From assembly GCF_019710575.1 (NCBI RefSeq), contig NZ_JAHWFK010000008.1, forward strand, positions 241,314-305,313: a DNA stretch of 64,000 bases, written 5' to 3'. The stretch is from Paractinoplanes polyasparticus (GTDB lineage: Bacteria > Actinomycetota > Actinomycetes > Mycobacteriales > Micromonosporaceae). The notes under the pieces were generated by a model, which saw nothing but the letters and a program-made list of their open reading frames with translations, had not been told where the DNA came from and did not search any database. A program made the position numbers and the translations under genes. Positions 35,344-43,149 of the stretch are shown piece by piece (position 1 is the stretch's first letter; each line of letters starts with the position of its first letter).

Positions 35344-36495
35344 CTACGTGAGGATCTTGTCCTCCTCATGGACGTCCGCTGAACGAGGGGTGCCGATGGG
35401 TGTCCAGATCAGCAGGGCCAGGCTGAACCAGACATAGAGGTTGCCGCCGATCAGCTCCAGCGGCGGGCGCGGGCGTTTCTCCCACAGCCAGGTCAGCCGG
35501 CTCGTCATCAGCAGGTAGGCGGCGCCGCCCAGGATCTTCTGGTTGCGGGTGCCCAGGTCGACGCAGCGGACGATCGCGGGCAGCAGCCACACGCAGTGGT
35601 GGATCCAAGTGACCGGGCTGATCAGGCAGCCGACGACGCCGGTCAGCGCGAGGCCGCCCATGATGTCGTCCGGCGCCTTGGCCACCCGCCAGGCCCAGAA
35701 GGCCAGGGTGACGAGTACGCACACCAGCCACACCCTCGCCTCGACCTGGGCAATGGGCAGGCGGGCCAGGAAGCCGCGCTCCGACTGGTTGGACAGAAAG
35801 GACAGCACGCCGACCCGGTTGGTGTCCCACAGCGCCGACGTCCAGAACTCCCGCGACTCGTCCGGGAAGATCGCGGCCGCCAGCAGGGTCGCGCCGGCCG
35901 CGGCGCCGCTCGCCGTGGCGGCGGCCCGCCAGCGCCGGGTGACCAGCAGATAGACGATGAAGATGCCCGGCGTGAGCTTGATCGCGGTGGCCACGCCGAT
36001 GCCGACGCCGGCCCACTTGCGCCCCCGGCCCAGGCCGAACAGCAGGTCCCCGGCCACGAGCGTGAGCAGCAGCGTGTTGACCTGACCGAACGTGATCGTC
36101 TCGCGCACCGGCTCGAACGAGATGGCCAGGCACACCGCGATGCCGTACGCGAACCAGACCGTCCATCCCCGTCGACGGATCAGGTCCCGGGCGAACCACC
36201 AGATGAGCAGCGCGGTGGTGAGCACCGTGGCCACGATGGCGATCACCACCACCGCGCCGAACGGCAGGAAGGCCATGGGCGACATGACCAGACCCGCGAA
36301 CGGCGGATACGTGAAGCCGTAGGGGGTTCCGGCCCGCAGCCAGTCGTAGACCATGCCGCCGTCGCCGCGGAACCAGTACTGGATCGCTCCGTAGTAGACC
36401 TTGGAGTCGAAGTACCCGTTACGCGTCTGGGCCAGATAGACGACCAGGAACGTGATCAGCCCGGCGACGCTCAGCAGCGCGATTTTTCGCTTCAT
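35344..36495 (-). CDS. GT87-family membrane mannosyltransferase
   Basis: The 383-residue protein has about ten membrane helices and GT-C features: an acidic residue in the first extracytoplasmic loop ('NGYFDSKVYYGAIQYWFRG') and 'YGFTYPPFAGLV' after it, typical of the GT87 (DUF2029) family, which uses polyprenyl-phosphate-mannose to elongate lipomannan or PIM. The acceptor is unknown. Its start overlaps the 3' end of the MptB-like gene by 77 nt, so both should be made together. Confidence 0.85.
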   Translation of the reverse strand: MKRKIALLSVAGLITFLVVYLAQTRNGYFDSKVYYGAIQYWFRGDGGMVYDWLRAGTPYGFTYPPFAGLVMSPMAFLPFGAVVVIAIVATVLTTALLIWWFARDLIRRRGWTVWFAYGIAVCLAISFEPVRETITFGQVNTLLLTLVAGDLLFGLGRGRKWAGVGIGVATAIKLTPGIFIVYLLVTRRWRAAATASGAAAGATLLAAAIFPDESREFWTSALWDTNRVGVLSFLSNQSERGFLARLPIAQVEARVWLVCVLVTLAFWAWRVAKAPDDIMGGLALTGVVGCLISPVTWIHHCVWLLPAIVRCVDLGTRNQKILGGAAYLLMTSRLTWLWEKRPRPPLELIGGNLYVWFSLALLIWTPIGTPRSADVHEEDKILT

Positions 36496-37807
36496 GTACC
36501 GATTTCCAGGCTAAGTAGATGATGAACGCGGTCATGGCGACGGCACCCTGCGCCTTCACCGCCAGCGCCAGGTTGTAACCGTCCGGCAGGCACAGGGCGG
36601 AGGCGGCCGCGCACGGCACGACCAGCCACTTCAGGTGTGTGTGCAGGGTGGCGGCAAGGACGGCGAGCGGCCAGAACGCGTACCAGGGGTGGAAGACCGG
36701 CGCGAGCAGAACGGTCGCCGCCAGGGCGTACCCGGAGTAGAGCAGCGCGTCGCGATGGCGGGCTTTCCACCAGAGGCACGCGAGGACGACCGCGAGCGCC
36801 GCGATGCCGAGAACCCGGGTGACCGGCACGGCATCCGGGCCGACGAGGTCGATCGTCATGCCGATCGCCGTGGGCAGCGACGTCCACTGCACCGAGACCC
36901 CGCTGCCGCTGAGCGCCGTGACCCACCCGAACCCGCGCCCGCTGACGAGCGAGACCCCCGCCAGAGCGAGAAGCAGCCCCCCGGCCAGCGTCGCCGCGGG
37001 TCGCTTCTGCCGGTCGAGCACGAGCAGCAGGGCGAACGGCGCCACGACGACCGCAGTCGCCTTGACAGCCACCGCCAAGCCCAGCAGCAGGCCGGCCGCC
37101 CAACCCTTCCGCCTGATCGCGAACGCCAGCCCGGCCACCATCAGCCCCACCATCAGCGCGTCGTTGTGCGCGCCGGAGATCAGATGGATCGGCACCAGCG
37201 GGCAGGCCAGCACCAGCCACACCGCACGACCCAGCGGAACACCGCCGCGCCGGGCCAGCACCGGCAGCGACACGGCGATCAGCGCGACGCCGACCAGCGC
37301 GATCACCCGCAGCCCGGCCAGCGTCCCGGCCAGGCTGCCGGTCTTGGCCGCGAGCCCGGCCAGCACCAGAAACAGCGGGCCGTACGGGGCCGGGGCGTCG
37401 CGCCAGGTGGGGGCCACGGCGTCGGCCCAGGGACAACCCAGAACATCGACCCCGCCCGCGTACGGGTCGAGGCCCGCACTCTGCTGCCAGCCCTGGCACG
37501 CGTACGAGTAGGCGTCGTAGCTCCCCAACGGCAGGAAGGCCAGCAGGGGCAGCATCCAGAGCCCGGCCGTCACGTACGCCCAGCGCGCCGACGGCACGGC
37601 ACGCACACCGAGTACCCACGCGGTGATCAGCAGCCCCGTGCCGAGCAGCCAGGCGACCGGCAGCAGCACGCCGTCGTCACCGGCGAAGATCGTCCCGGGT
37701 TTGATCGTCGGCTGCCACGGATTCGTCGCGCCGCCGAGCCAGGCGGCCACCGCCAGGAGGACGCTGCCGCCCAGGCCCGCGTAGCGGACGGCGGCGAGGC
37801 GGGGCAT
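36419..37807 (-). CDS. Polyprenol-phosphate-mannose alpha-1,6-mannosyltransferase, MptB-like
   Basis: The 462-residue protein has about twelve membrane helices. The first large loop has 'SYDAYSYACQGWQQSAGLDPY', with the acidic residue and 'QG-x(6)-DPY' pattern of MptA/MptB enzymes that build the lipomannan backbone, and 'SGAHNDALMVGLMVAG' later is a family block. Donor and linkage are inferred from family. ATG 37807 is 7 nt after a minus-strand TAGGGT -10 box (37820-37815); the frame beyond is unconserved. It forms an operon with the GT87 gene. Confidence 0.82.
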   Translation of the reverse strand: MPRLAAVRYAGLGGSVLLAVAAWLGGATNPWQPTIKPGTIFAGDDGVLLPVAWLLGTGLLITAWVLGVRAVPSARWAYVTAGLWMLPLLAFLPLGSYDAYSYACQGWQQSAGLDPYAGGVDVLGCPWADAVAPTWRDAPAPYGPLFLVLAGLAAKTGSLAGTLAGLRVIALVGVALIAVSLPVLARRGGVPLGRAVWLVLACPLVPIHLISGAHNDALMVGLMVAGLAFAIRRKGWAAGLLLGLAVAVKATAVVVAPFALLLVLDRQKRPAATLAGGLLLALAGVSLVSGRGFGWVTALSGSGVSVQWTSLPTAIGMTIDLVGPDAVPVTRVLGIAALAVVLACLWWKARHRDALLYSGYALAATVLLAPVFHPWYAFWPLAVLAATLHTHLKWLVVPCAAASALCLPDGYNLALAVKAQGAVAMTAFIIYLAWKSVHEAKNRAAERRRADHVPGRLSGPDA

Positions 37808-37814
37808 GGCGAGC

Positions 37815-37839
37815 ACCCTATCGTGACGCGCTGTAGGGT
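37815..37839. promoter_or_regulatory. Divergent leaderless promoters
   Basis: TAGGGT occurs on the minus strand (37820-37815, 7 nt before ATG 37807) and on the plus strand (37834-37839, 8 nt before GTG 37848). The two -10 boxes are back to back within 25 bp, so polymerases would compete. Confidence 0.5.
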
Positions 37840-37847
37840 TTGGTCGC

Positions 37848-39422
37848 GTGTGGGCCCGGCACCGGCTGGAAGTGTTCACCGCCGTGCTCGCGGCGGTGCT
37901 CGGCGCCACCTATCTGCTGCTTCCGGCCATGGGCTCCGACCTGGCAGCCCAGGTGGCCCGGGCCGACTTCTTCGCCGCGCACGGCTACACCCCCGTCGAC
38001 CTGCGCTGGTACGCCGGTGTGGACCAGCTCGGCTACAGCCTGATCTCACAGCCAGTGATGGCGCTGCTGGGCGTACGCCTGACCGGCGCCCTGTGCCTGC
38101 CGTTCGCAGCCGTGCTCCTCGCCGTCCTGCTGCGCCGCACCGACGCCCCGCGTCCCCTGCTCGGCGCCCTGGTCGGCACCGCGTGCCTGGCCGGCAACCT
38201 GGTGAGCGGCCGGGTGACGTACGGCCTCGGGGTGTGCCTGGCCCTCGGCGCGCTGGTCGCCCTGACCACCCGCCGGCCGCGTGCCTCCATTCTTGACGGC
38301 TGGCTCGCCGCCCTGCTCACCCTGCTGGCTGGAGCCACCAGCCCGGTCGTCGCGTTGTTCCTGGGCCTGGCCGGTGTCGCGTTGATCCTGTCCGGCCGGC
38401 TGCGCTCGGGCCTGCTGCTGGCCATTCCCGCCGCCGTCCCCCTGGCCCTGACGGCCCTGCTCTTCGGCGACGGCGGCTGGATGAACATCAGCCGCACCGA
38501 CACCGTGCGCGCAGTGATCGCCGGCCTGGTCGTGGCCGCCCTGGTCCCCCGCCGCCCGGTACGGATCGGCGCCCTGCTCTCCTCGGCCGGAGTCCTGGCC
38601 GCAGCTTTGATCCACACCCCGGTGGGCCTGAACGCCACCCGCCTGGCCGTGATGTTCACCCTTCCCCTGCTGGCCGCCTACGCCACTCTCCCCGTCCTCT
38701 CCCGCACCTCGCCGCGGACGGGTGCCGTCCGGCCGCTACCCGGATGGGCGGTCGTGATCCTGCTGGCCGTGGCCTGCTGGTGGCAGCCCCCCGTCGTCAC
38801 CGGCGACGTGCGCGACATCGGCAACCCGACCGCCGACGCCGCCTACTTCCGCCCCCTGCTCGACCGCCTGGCCCAGGAAAACCTGACCGGCCGGGTGGAG
38901 ATCCCCGCCACCCGCGACTACTGGGAAGCCGCCCACATGGGCGACGTCCCCCTGGCCCGCGGCTGGCTGCGGCAGGCCGACATCGACCGCAACCCGCTCT
39001 TCTTCACCGACCTCCCCGGCGCCCGCGGCACCGGCGTGCCTCTGACCGCCGACACCTACCGCGCCTGGCTCGACGAGCTGGCCGTCCAGTTCGTAGCCGT
39101 CCCCGACGCCGAACTGACCTGGTCGGGCCGCCCCGAGGCAGAGCTGATCAAGGCCGGCCTGCCCTATCTGACCGAACTGTGGAGCAACGCCGACTGGCGT
39201 CTCTACGCGGTAGCCGACCCCCGGCCCCTCGTCGCCGCGCCGGCCCGCCTGGTCCGCCAGGACGCGGCCTCCGTGACCTTCGACGCCACTCCCGGCACCG
39301 TCCCCGTACGCATCCGCTGGAACCGCTGGCTCACCATCGACAACGACGCCACCCTGGAACGCCAGGGCGACTGGCTCACCGTCAAGGTCACCGACCAGGG
39401 CCGCTACACGATCAGCAGTTGA
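37848..39422 (+). CDS. Polytopic membrane protein, possible GT-C type
   Basis: The 524-residue product has about eleven membrane helices up to residue 310, then an exported C-terminal domain of about 210 residues. The first loop holds 'GSDLAAQVARADFFAAHGYTPVDLRWYAG' with Asp residues where GT-C enzymes keep the catalytic one. The context beside two mannosyltransferases supports a role in cell-envelope glycan assembly, but I cannot name the family. The start is set by the -10 box at 37834. Confidence 0.6.
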   Translation: MWARHRLEVFTAVLAAVLGATYLLLPAMGSDLAAQVARADFFAAHGYTPVDLRWYAGVDQLGYSLISQPVMALLGVRLTGALCLPFAAVLLAVLLRRTDAPRPLLGALVGTACLAGNLVSGRVTYGLGVCLALGALVALTTRRPRASILDGWLAALLTLLAGATSPVVALFLGLAGVALILSGRLRSGLLLAIPAAVPLALTALLFGDGGWMNISRTDTVRAVIAGLVVAALVPRRPVRIGALLSSAGVLAAALIHTPVGLNATRLAVMFTLPLLAAYATLPVLSRTSPRTGAVRPLPGWAVVILLAVACWWQPPVVTGDVRDIGNPTADAAYFRPLLDRLAQENLTGRVEIPATRDYWEAAHMGDVPLARGWLRQADIDRNPLFFTDLPGARGTGVPLTADTYRAWLDELAVQFVAVPDAELTWSGRPEAELIKAGLPYLTELWSNADWRLYAVADPRPLVAAPARLVRQDAASVTFDATPGTVPVRIRWNRWLTIDNDATLERQGDWLTVKVTDQGRYTISS

Positions 39423-39540
39423 TCCTCGTTCCCGCGCGATCGCCGAATCAACGTCGGCCGGGCGACCACCTTCGGGTGTCGCACCGAATTTCGTTCGGCA
39501 CGACGCTTCCGCGGGCGGGTGGATGCCTAACTTGGACCCC

Positions 39541-40581
39541 ATGTTCTCGCATGAACGGATCATCATCCGGCGCGGCCCGGAGTCGGAGCTGCCGATCATC
39601 GTGGCCGTGCACTCGACGGCGCTGGGGACGGCCCTCGGCGGCTGCCGCCTGAAGGCGTACCCGCAATGGCAGGACGGTCTGGCCGATGCCCTGCGGCTCT
39701 CGGCCGCCATGACCGACAAGTGCGCCCTGGCCGGGCTGCCCAACGGCGGCGGGAAGACCGTGATCGCCCTTCCCACCGGCGCCACACCGGATCCCGGCCT
39801 ACGGGTGGCCGCCCTGCACGACGCGGGCTCGGTGATCGAGGAGCTGGGCGGCCACTACGCGACCGGCCCCGACGTCGGCACCGGCCCGGACGACATGGTC
39901 ACGATCGGCCACCGTACGAACCATGTCTTCTGCCGCCCGGCCGGCGCGGGCGGCAGCGGTGACTCGTCCCCGGGCACCGCCGCCGGCACGGTCGCGGCTC
40001 TGCGGGCGGTGTGCCGCGCCCGATTCGGTTCAGCCGACCCGGCCGGACGCTCCTTCGCGGTCGTCGGCCTGGGCCGGGTCGGCGGACGGGTGGCCCGGCT
40101 GCTCGCCGAGTCCGGCGCGAAGCTCGTCGTCGCCGACGTCGACCCGGCCAAGCGGTCCCTGGCCGACGAGCTGGGCGCCACCTGGGCAACGCCGGAAGAA
40201 GCCCAGACCGCGGCCGTCGACGTCCTGGTGCCGGCCGCCCTGGGCGGACTGCTGACCCCCACGAGCGTGGCCGCGCTGCGCTGTGCCGCTGTGGCCGGCC
40301 CAGCGAACAACCAGCTCGACACCCCCGCCACCGCTGACCTGCTGCACGACCGGGGCATCCTCTGGGCCCCGGACTACGTGGTCAGCGCCGGCGGCGTCAT
40401 CAGCGCCACCGCCGTCGAGCTGCACCACGAATCGCCCCAGCAGGTCACGGCCCGCCTGGACGCCATCGCGGACACGCTCACCGAAGTGTTCGCGTCCGCG
40501 CAGCGCGACGGCATCACCCCCAGCGCCGCCGCCACGGCCGAGGCCCGTCGGCGTCTTGTCAGTCGCGGGCAGGCGGGCTGA
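39541..40581 (+). CDS. Leu/Phe/Val dehydrogenase-family amino acid dehydrogenase
   Basis: The 346-residue enzyme belongs to the Glu/Leu/Phe/Val dehydrogenases, which deaminate branched-chain or aromatic amino acids to 2-oxo acids with NAD+. The catalytic Lys is in 'GLPNGGGKTV' (about 72), an upstream Lys in 'MTDKCALAG', and the Rossmann loop 'VGLGRVGGRVA' is at about 180. Valine dehydrogenase would fit actinomycetes, where it feeds acyl-CoA precursors; specificity cannot be read here. TAACTT (39528-39533) 7 nt before ATG 39541 favours this start over ATG 39523. It overlaps the next convergent gene by 23 nt. Confidence 0.88.
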   Translation: MFSHERIIIRRGPESELPIIVAVHSTALGTALGGCRLKAYPQWQDGLADALRLSAAMTDKCALAGLPNGGGKTVIALPTGATPDPGLRVAALHDAGSVIEELGGHYATGPDVGTGPDDMVTIGHRTNHVFCRPAGAGGSGDSSPGTAAGTVAALRAVCRARFGSADPAGRSFAVVGLGRVGGRVARLLAESGAKLVVADVDPAKRSLADELGATWATPEEAQTAAVDVLVPAALGGLLTPTSVAALRCAAVAGPANNQLDTPATADLLHDRGILWAPDYVVSAGGVISATAVELHHESPQQVTARLDAIADTLTEVFASAQRDGITPSAAATAEARRRLVSRGQAG

Positions 40582-40921
40582 CCGGCTCCACCCGGTCGTA
40601 CGGCGGGTTGAGCGGCGCATCCCCCGGCAGGTCGGCGAAGTGCGCGTTGAGGTGCGCGTACGGGTTCCGGCAGGGGTCAGCGGCGGCACGGGCCTGTTCG
40701 ATCTCCTGCCGGCGCAGCGCCACCGCGAGCCGCAGCGCCGACCACACCCGCAGCCGCCGCGACGAGTCGAGCACCGCCAGCACGCGGGCGAGCCCGTCCC
40801 GCTCCCCCGGGGGCACGCAGGTCAGCACGATGACGAGAGGAATGACAGCCGCGAGGATCTCACTGAGGGCGATCATCACCACGATCAGCGCGACGACACC
40901 GACCAGCACGGAAGTAGCCAT
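40559..40921 (-). CDS. Small membrane protein of unknown function
   Basis: The 120-residue product has one long N-terminal hydrophobic region (about 5-37, perhaps two short helices) and a cytoplasmic, Arg-rich then Pro-rich C-terminal half ('NPYAHLNAHFADLPGD'). I recognise no family. GGAGAC lies upstream of ATG 40921. It overlaps the dehydrogenase gene tail-to-tail and the small gene upstream by 37 nt. Confidence 0.6.
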   Translation of the reverse strand: MATSVLVGVVALIVVMIALSEILAAVIPLVIVLTCVPPGERDGLARVLAVLDSSRRLRVWSALRLAVALRRQEIEQARAAADPCRNPYAHLNAHFADLPGDAPLNPPYDRVEPVSPPARD

Positions 40922-41175
40922 CGGGAGTCTCCTGTCCGTCGGACGAGGGTGGATCCGCCCGGTGCGGGACCGGGCGGCTCGGAGGAGGCGACCACTCGGT
41001 GGGCGCTGACCGCGGCTGCGGCCACCAGGACAGGGGGTCCTGACAACTGCCGTCGCCGCGACGGCTGAGCAATCAGGACGGAGAGCGCAGCGAGCGTGAG
41101 ATACACGATCGGCCGGGTTAAGCGTGTCGCTTCCCGGTCGCTACTCGCTGGTGAGGCTGGCGGAGACAAGGGCAT
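40885..41175 (-). CDS. Hypothetical small protein with one membrane helix
   Basis: This 96-residue frame begins at ATG 41175, 9 nt after a strong GGAGGT. It has one hydrophobic helix at about 19-37 and an otherwise Ser/Pro/Arg-rich composition without conserved features. The 3' end overlaps the next gene by 37 nt. The good ribosome site supports it; composition does not exclude a spurious ORF. Confidence 0.4.
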   Translation of the reverse strand: MPLSPPASPASSDREATRLTRPIVYLTLAALSVLIAQPSRRRQLSGPPVLVAAAAVSAHRVVASSEPPGPAPGGSTLVRRTGDSRWLLPCWSVSSR

Positions 41176-41476
41176 GTGATCGACCTCCGGTTCAGGCCGC
41201 ATATGCACTACCAAGGGCCCTGACTTCGACGTCTCCGACGAGACAACCACAGAGCGAAGTCGAACCGACAGCGTGTGGTTGTCCCGGCGTGACCCTCTGC
41301 ACTTGAATATGCAGCGTTATGCAGGAAACCGCAAGACTGATGCGCCGACGTGAATTAGCTCTTCAGACTGTTCACGATGTGACCACCGGGGTTTCCGTTC
41401 CCTCCGAGGTGTGGTTGCATGGCTCTATTCGGGAATCGCGCATAGAATCTTGACCCGTGCTGTATAGTTCGCGCAC
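41176..41476. other. 300-bp intergenic region, lower GC, divergent promoters
   Basis: No gene is seen. The DNA is noticeably less GC-rich than its surroundings. TATAGT at 41463-41468 is 8 nt before GTG 41477, and TAGAAT at 41443-41448 is a second possible -10 box. CTGCA/TGCAG half-sites occur around 41310-41330. Confidence 0.5.
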
Positions 41477-41713
41477 GTGACAAACTCACCGAAACCGGGC
41501 GCAAAGTGGCGCCTCGATATGTATGCCTCTGAGTGCAGCTCAGGCACGTGCCCGACCGTCTACGGCACGGACACCGACTCTGTTCTAGTGCAGGGATACA
41601 TCGTCACGGCCGAAGACGCGGGTCTTGACCTGCCTGCCGGCGAACAGATTGTCGAGATTCCCCGAGAGATCCTCATCGCCGCGGCCGCCCGGGCGACGAG
41701 CAAGACATATTGA
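41477..41713 (+). CDS. Small C-x4-CPTVYGT protein (first paralog)
   Basis: The 78-residue protein contains 'CSSGTCPTVYGT' followed by 'VLVQGYIV' and an end with 'PAGEQIVEIPREILIAAAA'. It shares this core with the gene at 42659, on the other side of the XRE regulator. Genes of this type beside XRE-DUF5753 regulators replace the more usual DUF397 partner; function is unknown. The GTG start is leaderless-type. The regulator starts 19 nt downstream. Confidence 0.78.
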   Translation: MTNSPKPGAKWRLDMYASECSSGTCPTVYGTDTDSVLVQGYIVTAEDAGLDLPAGEQIVEIPREILIAAAARATSKTY

Positions 41714-41732
41714 GGAGGGGGGCGAGCACGGA

Positions 41733-42617
41733 ATGACCGACTCGCCCAACTCATCCCGTAGCGCCGGCGAGAGTGTCGGCGCCGCGCTGGCACGCTGGCG
41801 CCGACGCAAAAAGATCTCCGGACAGGTCCTCGGCGACAAGGTCGGCATGAGCCAGGCCAAAATTTCCCGGCTCGAGACCGGAGCTTCCACCCCCGATCCG
41901 CAGGACGTCCGGCTCATCGCCCGGGGACTCGAACTGCCGGCGGACGAGGTCGAACGTCTGGCCGCCCTGGCCGAGCAGTCGGATGAGCAGTTCGTCGAGT
42001 GGCAGGCAGTGGAGCCGAATCTGCCGAACCGGCAGAACTTCGTGAAGTCGCTCGAAGCGCCGGTGCGCGAGGTACGAGTGTTCCAGCCCGCGGTGGTGCC
42101 CGGTCTGCTGCAAACCAGCGAGTACGCGCGCGCCATCCTCGAGGCGTTCCGCTTCGAGGTCGGCGACGGCAAGGCCGCCGGCTCCGACCTGGCTGTACAA
42201 GAGGCTGTCGCCGCGCGCATGGCCCGAAGCCAGGCCCTCTACGAGCCGGATCGGGAATTTCACTTCGTCATGGCCGAGACGGTTCTCTGCAACCTGGTCT
42301 GCGGACCGCTCGACATGCTGGGTCAGATCAAGCGCCTGCGTGAAATCGCAAAAAGGCCCAATGTCGCGATTCGCATAGTCACCCTGACCCAGCGGTGGCC
42401 CGTGCCGCCGGCCAATGGCTTCGAGCTCATGGGCGATCGGCACGTCATGGCCGACCTCATCAACAGCAGCCTGGTCTCCCGGGCCGGGCGGCGTGCCGTC
42501 CGCCAGCATCGGCACGTGTTCGACGCCTTCGAAGCTGTCGCGACGACCGATATCGAGCCCATCCTGGACAAATACGAAGCTCGATACGTCCAGATGCTGC
42601 CCGGCGCCGCAGCCTGA
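41733..42617 (+). CDS. XRE-type regulator with DUF5753 domain
   Basis: The 294-residue protein has an N-terminal lambda-repressor-type helix-turn-helix at about 16-72 ('LGDKVGMSQAKISRLETGASTP') and a C-terminal DUF5753 domain at about 105-285 ('QPAVVPGLLQTSEYARAI', 'FVMAETVLCNLVCGP', 'VAIRIVTLTQRWPVPPANGFEL'). This is the common actinobacterial architecture related to Scr1-type antitoxin-like regulators, normally paired with a small DUF397 protein. Here the partners are the two CPTVYGT proteins. GGAGG lies some 15 nt before ATG 41733, a rather long distance. Confidence 0.9.
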   Translation: MTDSPNSSRSAGESVGAALARWRRRKKISGQVLGDKVGMSQAKISRLETGASTPDPQDVRLIARGLELPADEVERLAALAEQSDEQFVEWQAVEPNLPNRQNFVKSLEAPVREVRVFQPAVVPGLLQTSEYARAILEAFRFEVGDGKAAGSDLAVQEAVAARMARSQALYEPDREFHFVMAETVLCNLVCGPLDMLGQIKRLREIAKRPNVAIRIVTLTQRWPVPPANGFELMGDRHVMADLINSSLVSRAGRRAVRQHRHVFDAFEAVATTDIEPILDKYEARYVQMLPGAAA

Positions 42618-42621
42618 CCCA

Positions 42622-42651
42622 TTGTAGTTACGGCACTCCCGTCCGTACCTT
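42622..42651 (+). promoter_or_regulatory. Promoter of the second CPTVYGT gene
   Basis: TTGTAG (42622-42627) and TACCTT (42646-42651) are 18 nt apart; ATG 42659 follows after 7 nt. The gene therefore has its own leaderless promoter and is not only read from the regulator gene. Confidence 0.55.
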
Positions 42652-42658
42652 GGGTGTC

Positions 42659-42913
42659 ATGACGACCCATGAGGACGCCGTCACCACCGCAAAGACGGCC
42701 ACCGCCGACCTGCGCCTCCACGCCCTGACTCCCGACTGCAGCGGCGGTTCGTGCCCGACCGTCTACGGGACGAACCGCGCGACAGTTGTCGTGCAGGGCT
42801 ACGTGGTGAACGACGACAACGCCGGTGTCGAGGTGCCCGACGGCGAGCGCCTCGTCGAGATTCCCGTCGAGGTTCTGCTCGCCGCCGCCGACCAGATTCG
42901 TAAGCAAGCCTGA
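42659..42913 (+). CDS. Small C-x4-CPTVYGT protein (second paralog)
   Basis: The 84-residue protein contains 'CSGGSCPTVYGT', then 'VVVQGYVV' and 'PDGERLVEIPVEVLLAAAD', matching the protein encoded at 41477 over some 60 residues. The two cysteines and the CPTVYGT core are conserved between the two. No catalytic pattern is visible. It has its own promoter just after the XRE-DUF5753 gene. Confidence 0.8.
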   Translation: MTTHEDAVTTAKTATADLRLHALTPDCSGGSCPTVYGTNRATVVVQGYVVNDDNAGVEVPDGERLVEIPVEVLLAAADQIRKQA

Positions 42914-42923
42914 GACAGCGTCG

Positions 42924-43121
42924 TCACCAGGCGAAACGGCGCTTCTTCTTCTGCTGGCCGCGCAGGCCGCCGAGGAAGTCGGCGCCCTGCCGGAGCGCGC
43001 GGGTGCCGCGGCTGGGGCCACGCTTGGCTTCCAGCCTCTCGCTGAGTTTGCGGGCGCCCGCCGCCGCGAGCGGAACGGCAACGGCCATGATTGCGAAGCG
43101 CTTCACCATGTTGAACAGCAT
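42924..43121 (-). CDS. Small conserved actinobacterial protein
   Basis: The 65-residue product has a short hydrophobic start ('MVKRFAIMAVAVPLAAAGARKL') and a very basic C-terminus ('GQQKKKRRF'). Proteins with the 'ARKLSERLEAKRGPSRGTRALRQGADFL' pattern recur in actinobacteria, without known role. TATTAC on the minus strand (43133-43128) is 6 nt before ATG 43121, supporting a leaderless start; ATG 43109 is the alternative. Confidence 0.65.
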   Translation of the reverse strand: MLFNMVKRFAIMAVAVPLAAAGARKLSERLEAKRGPSRGTRALRQGADFLGGLRGQQKKKRRFAW

Positions 43122-43149
43122 GAAGGTGTAATACCCACCCGGGCGCGAC

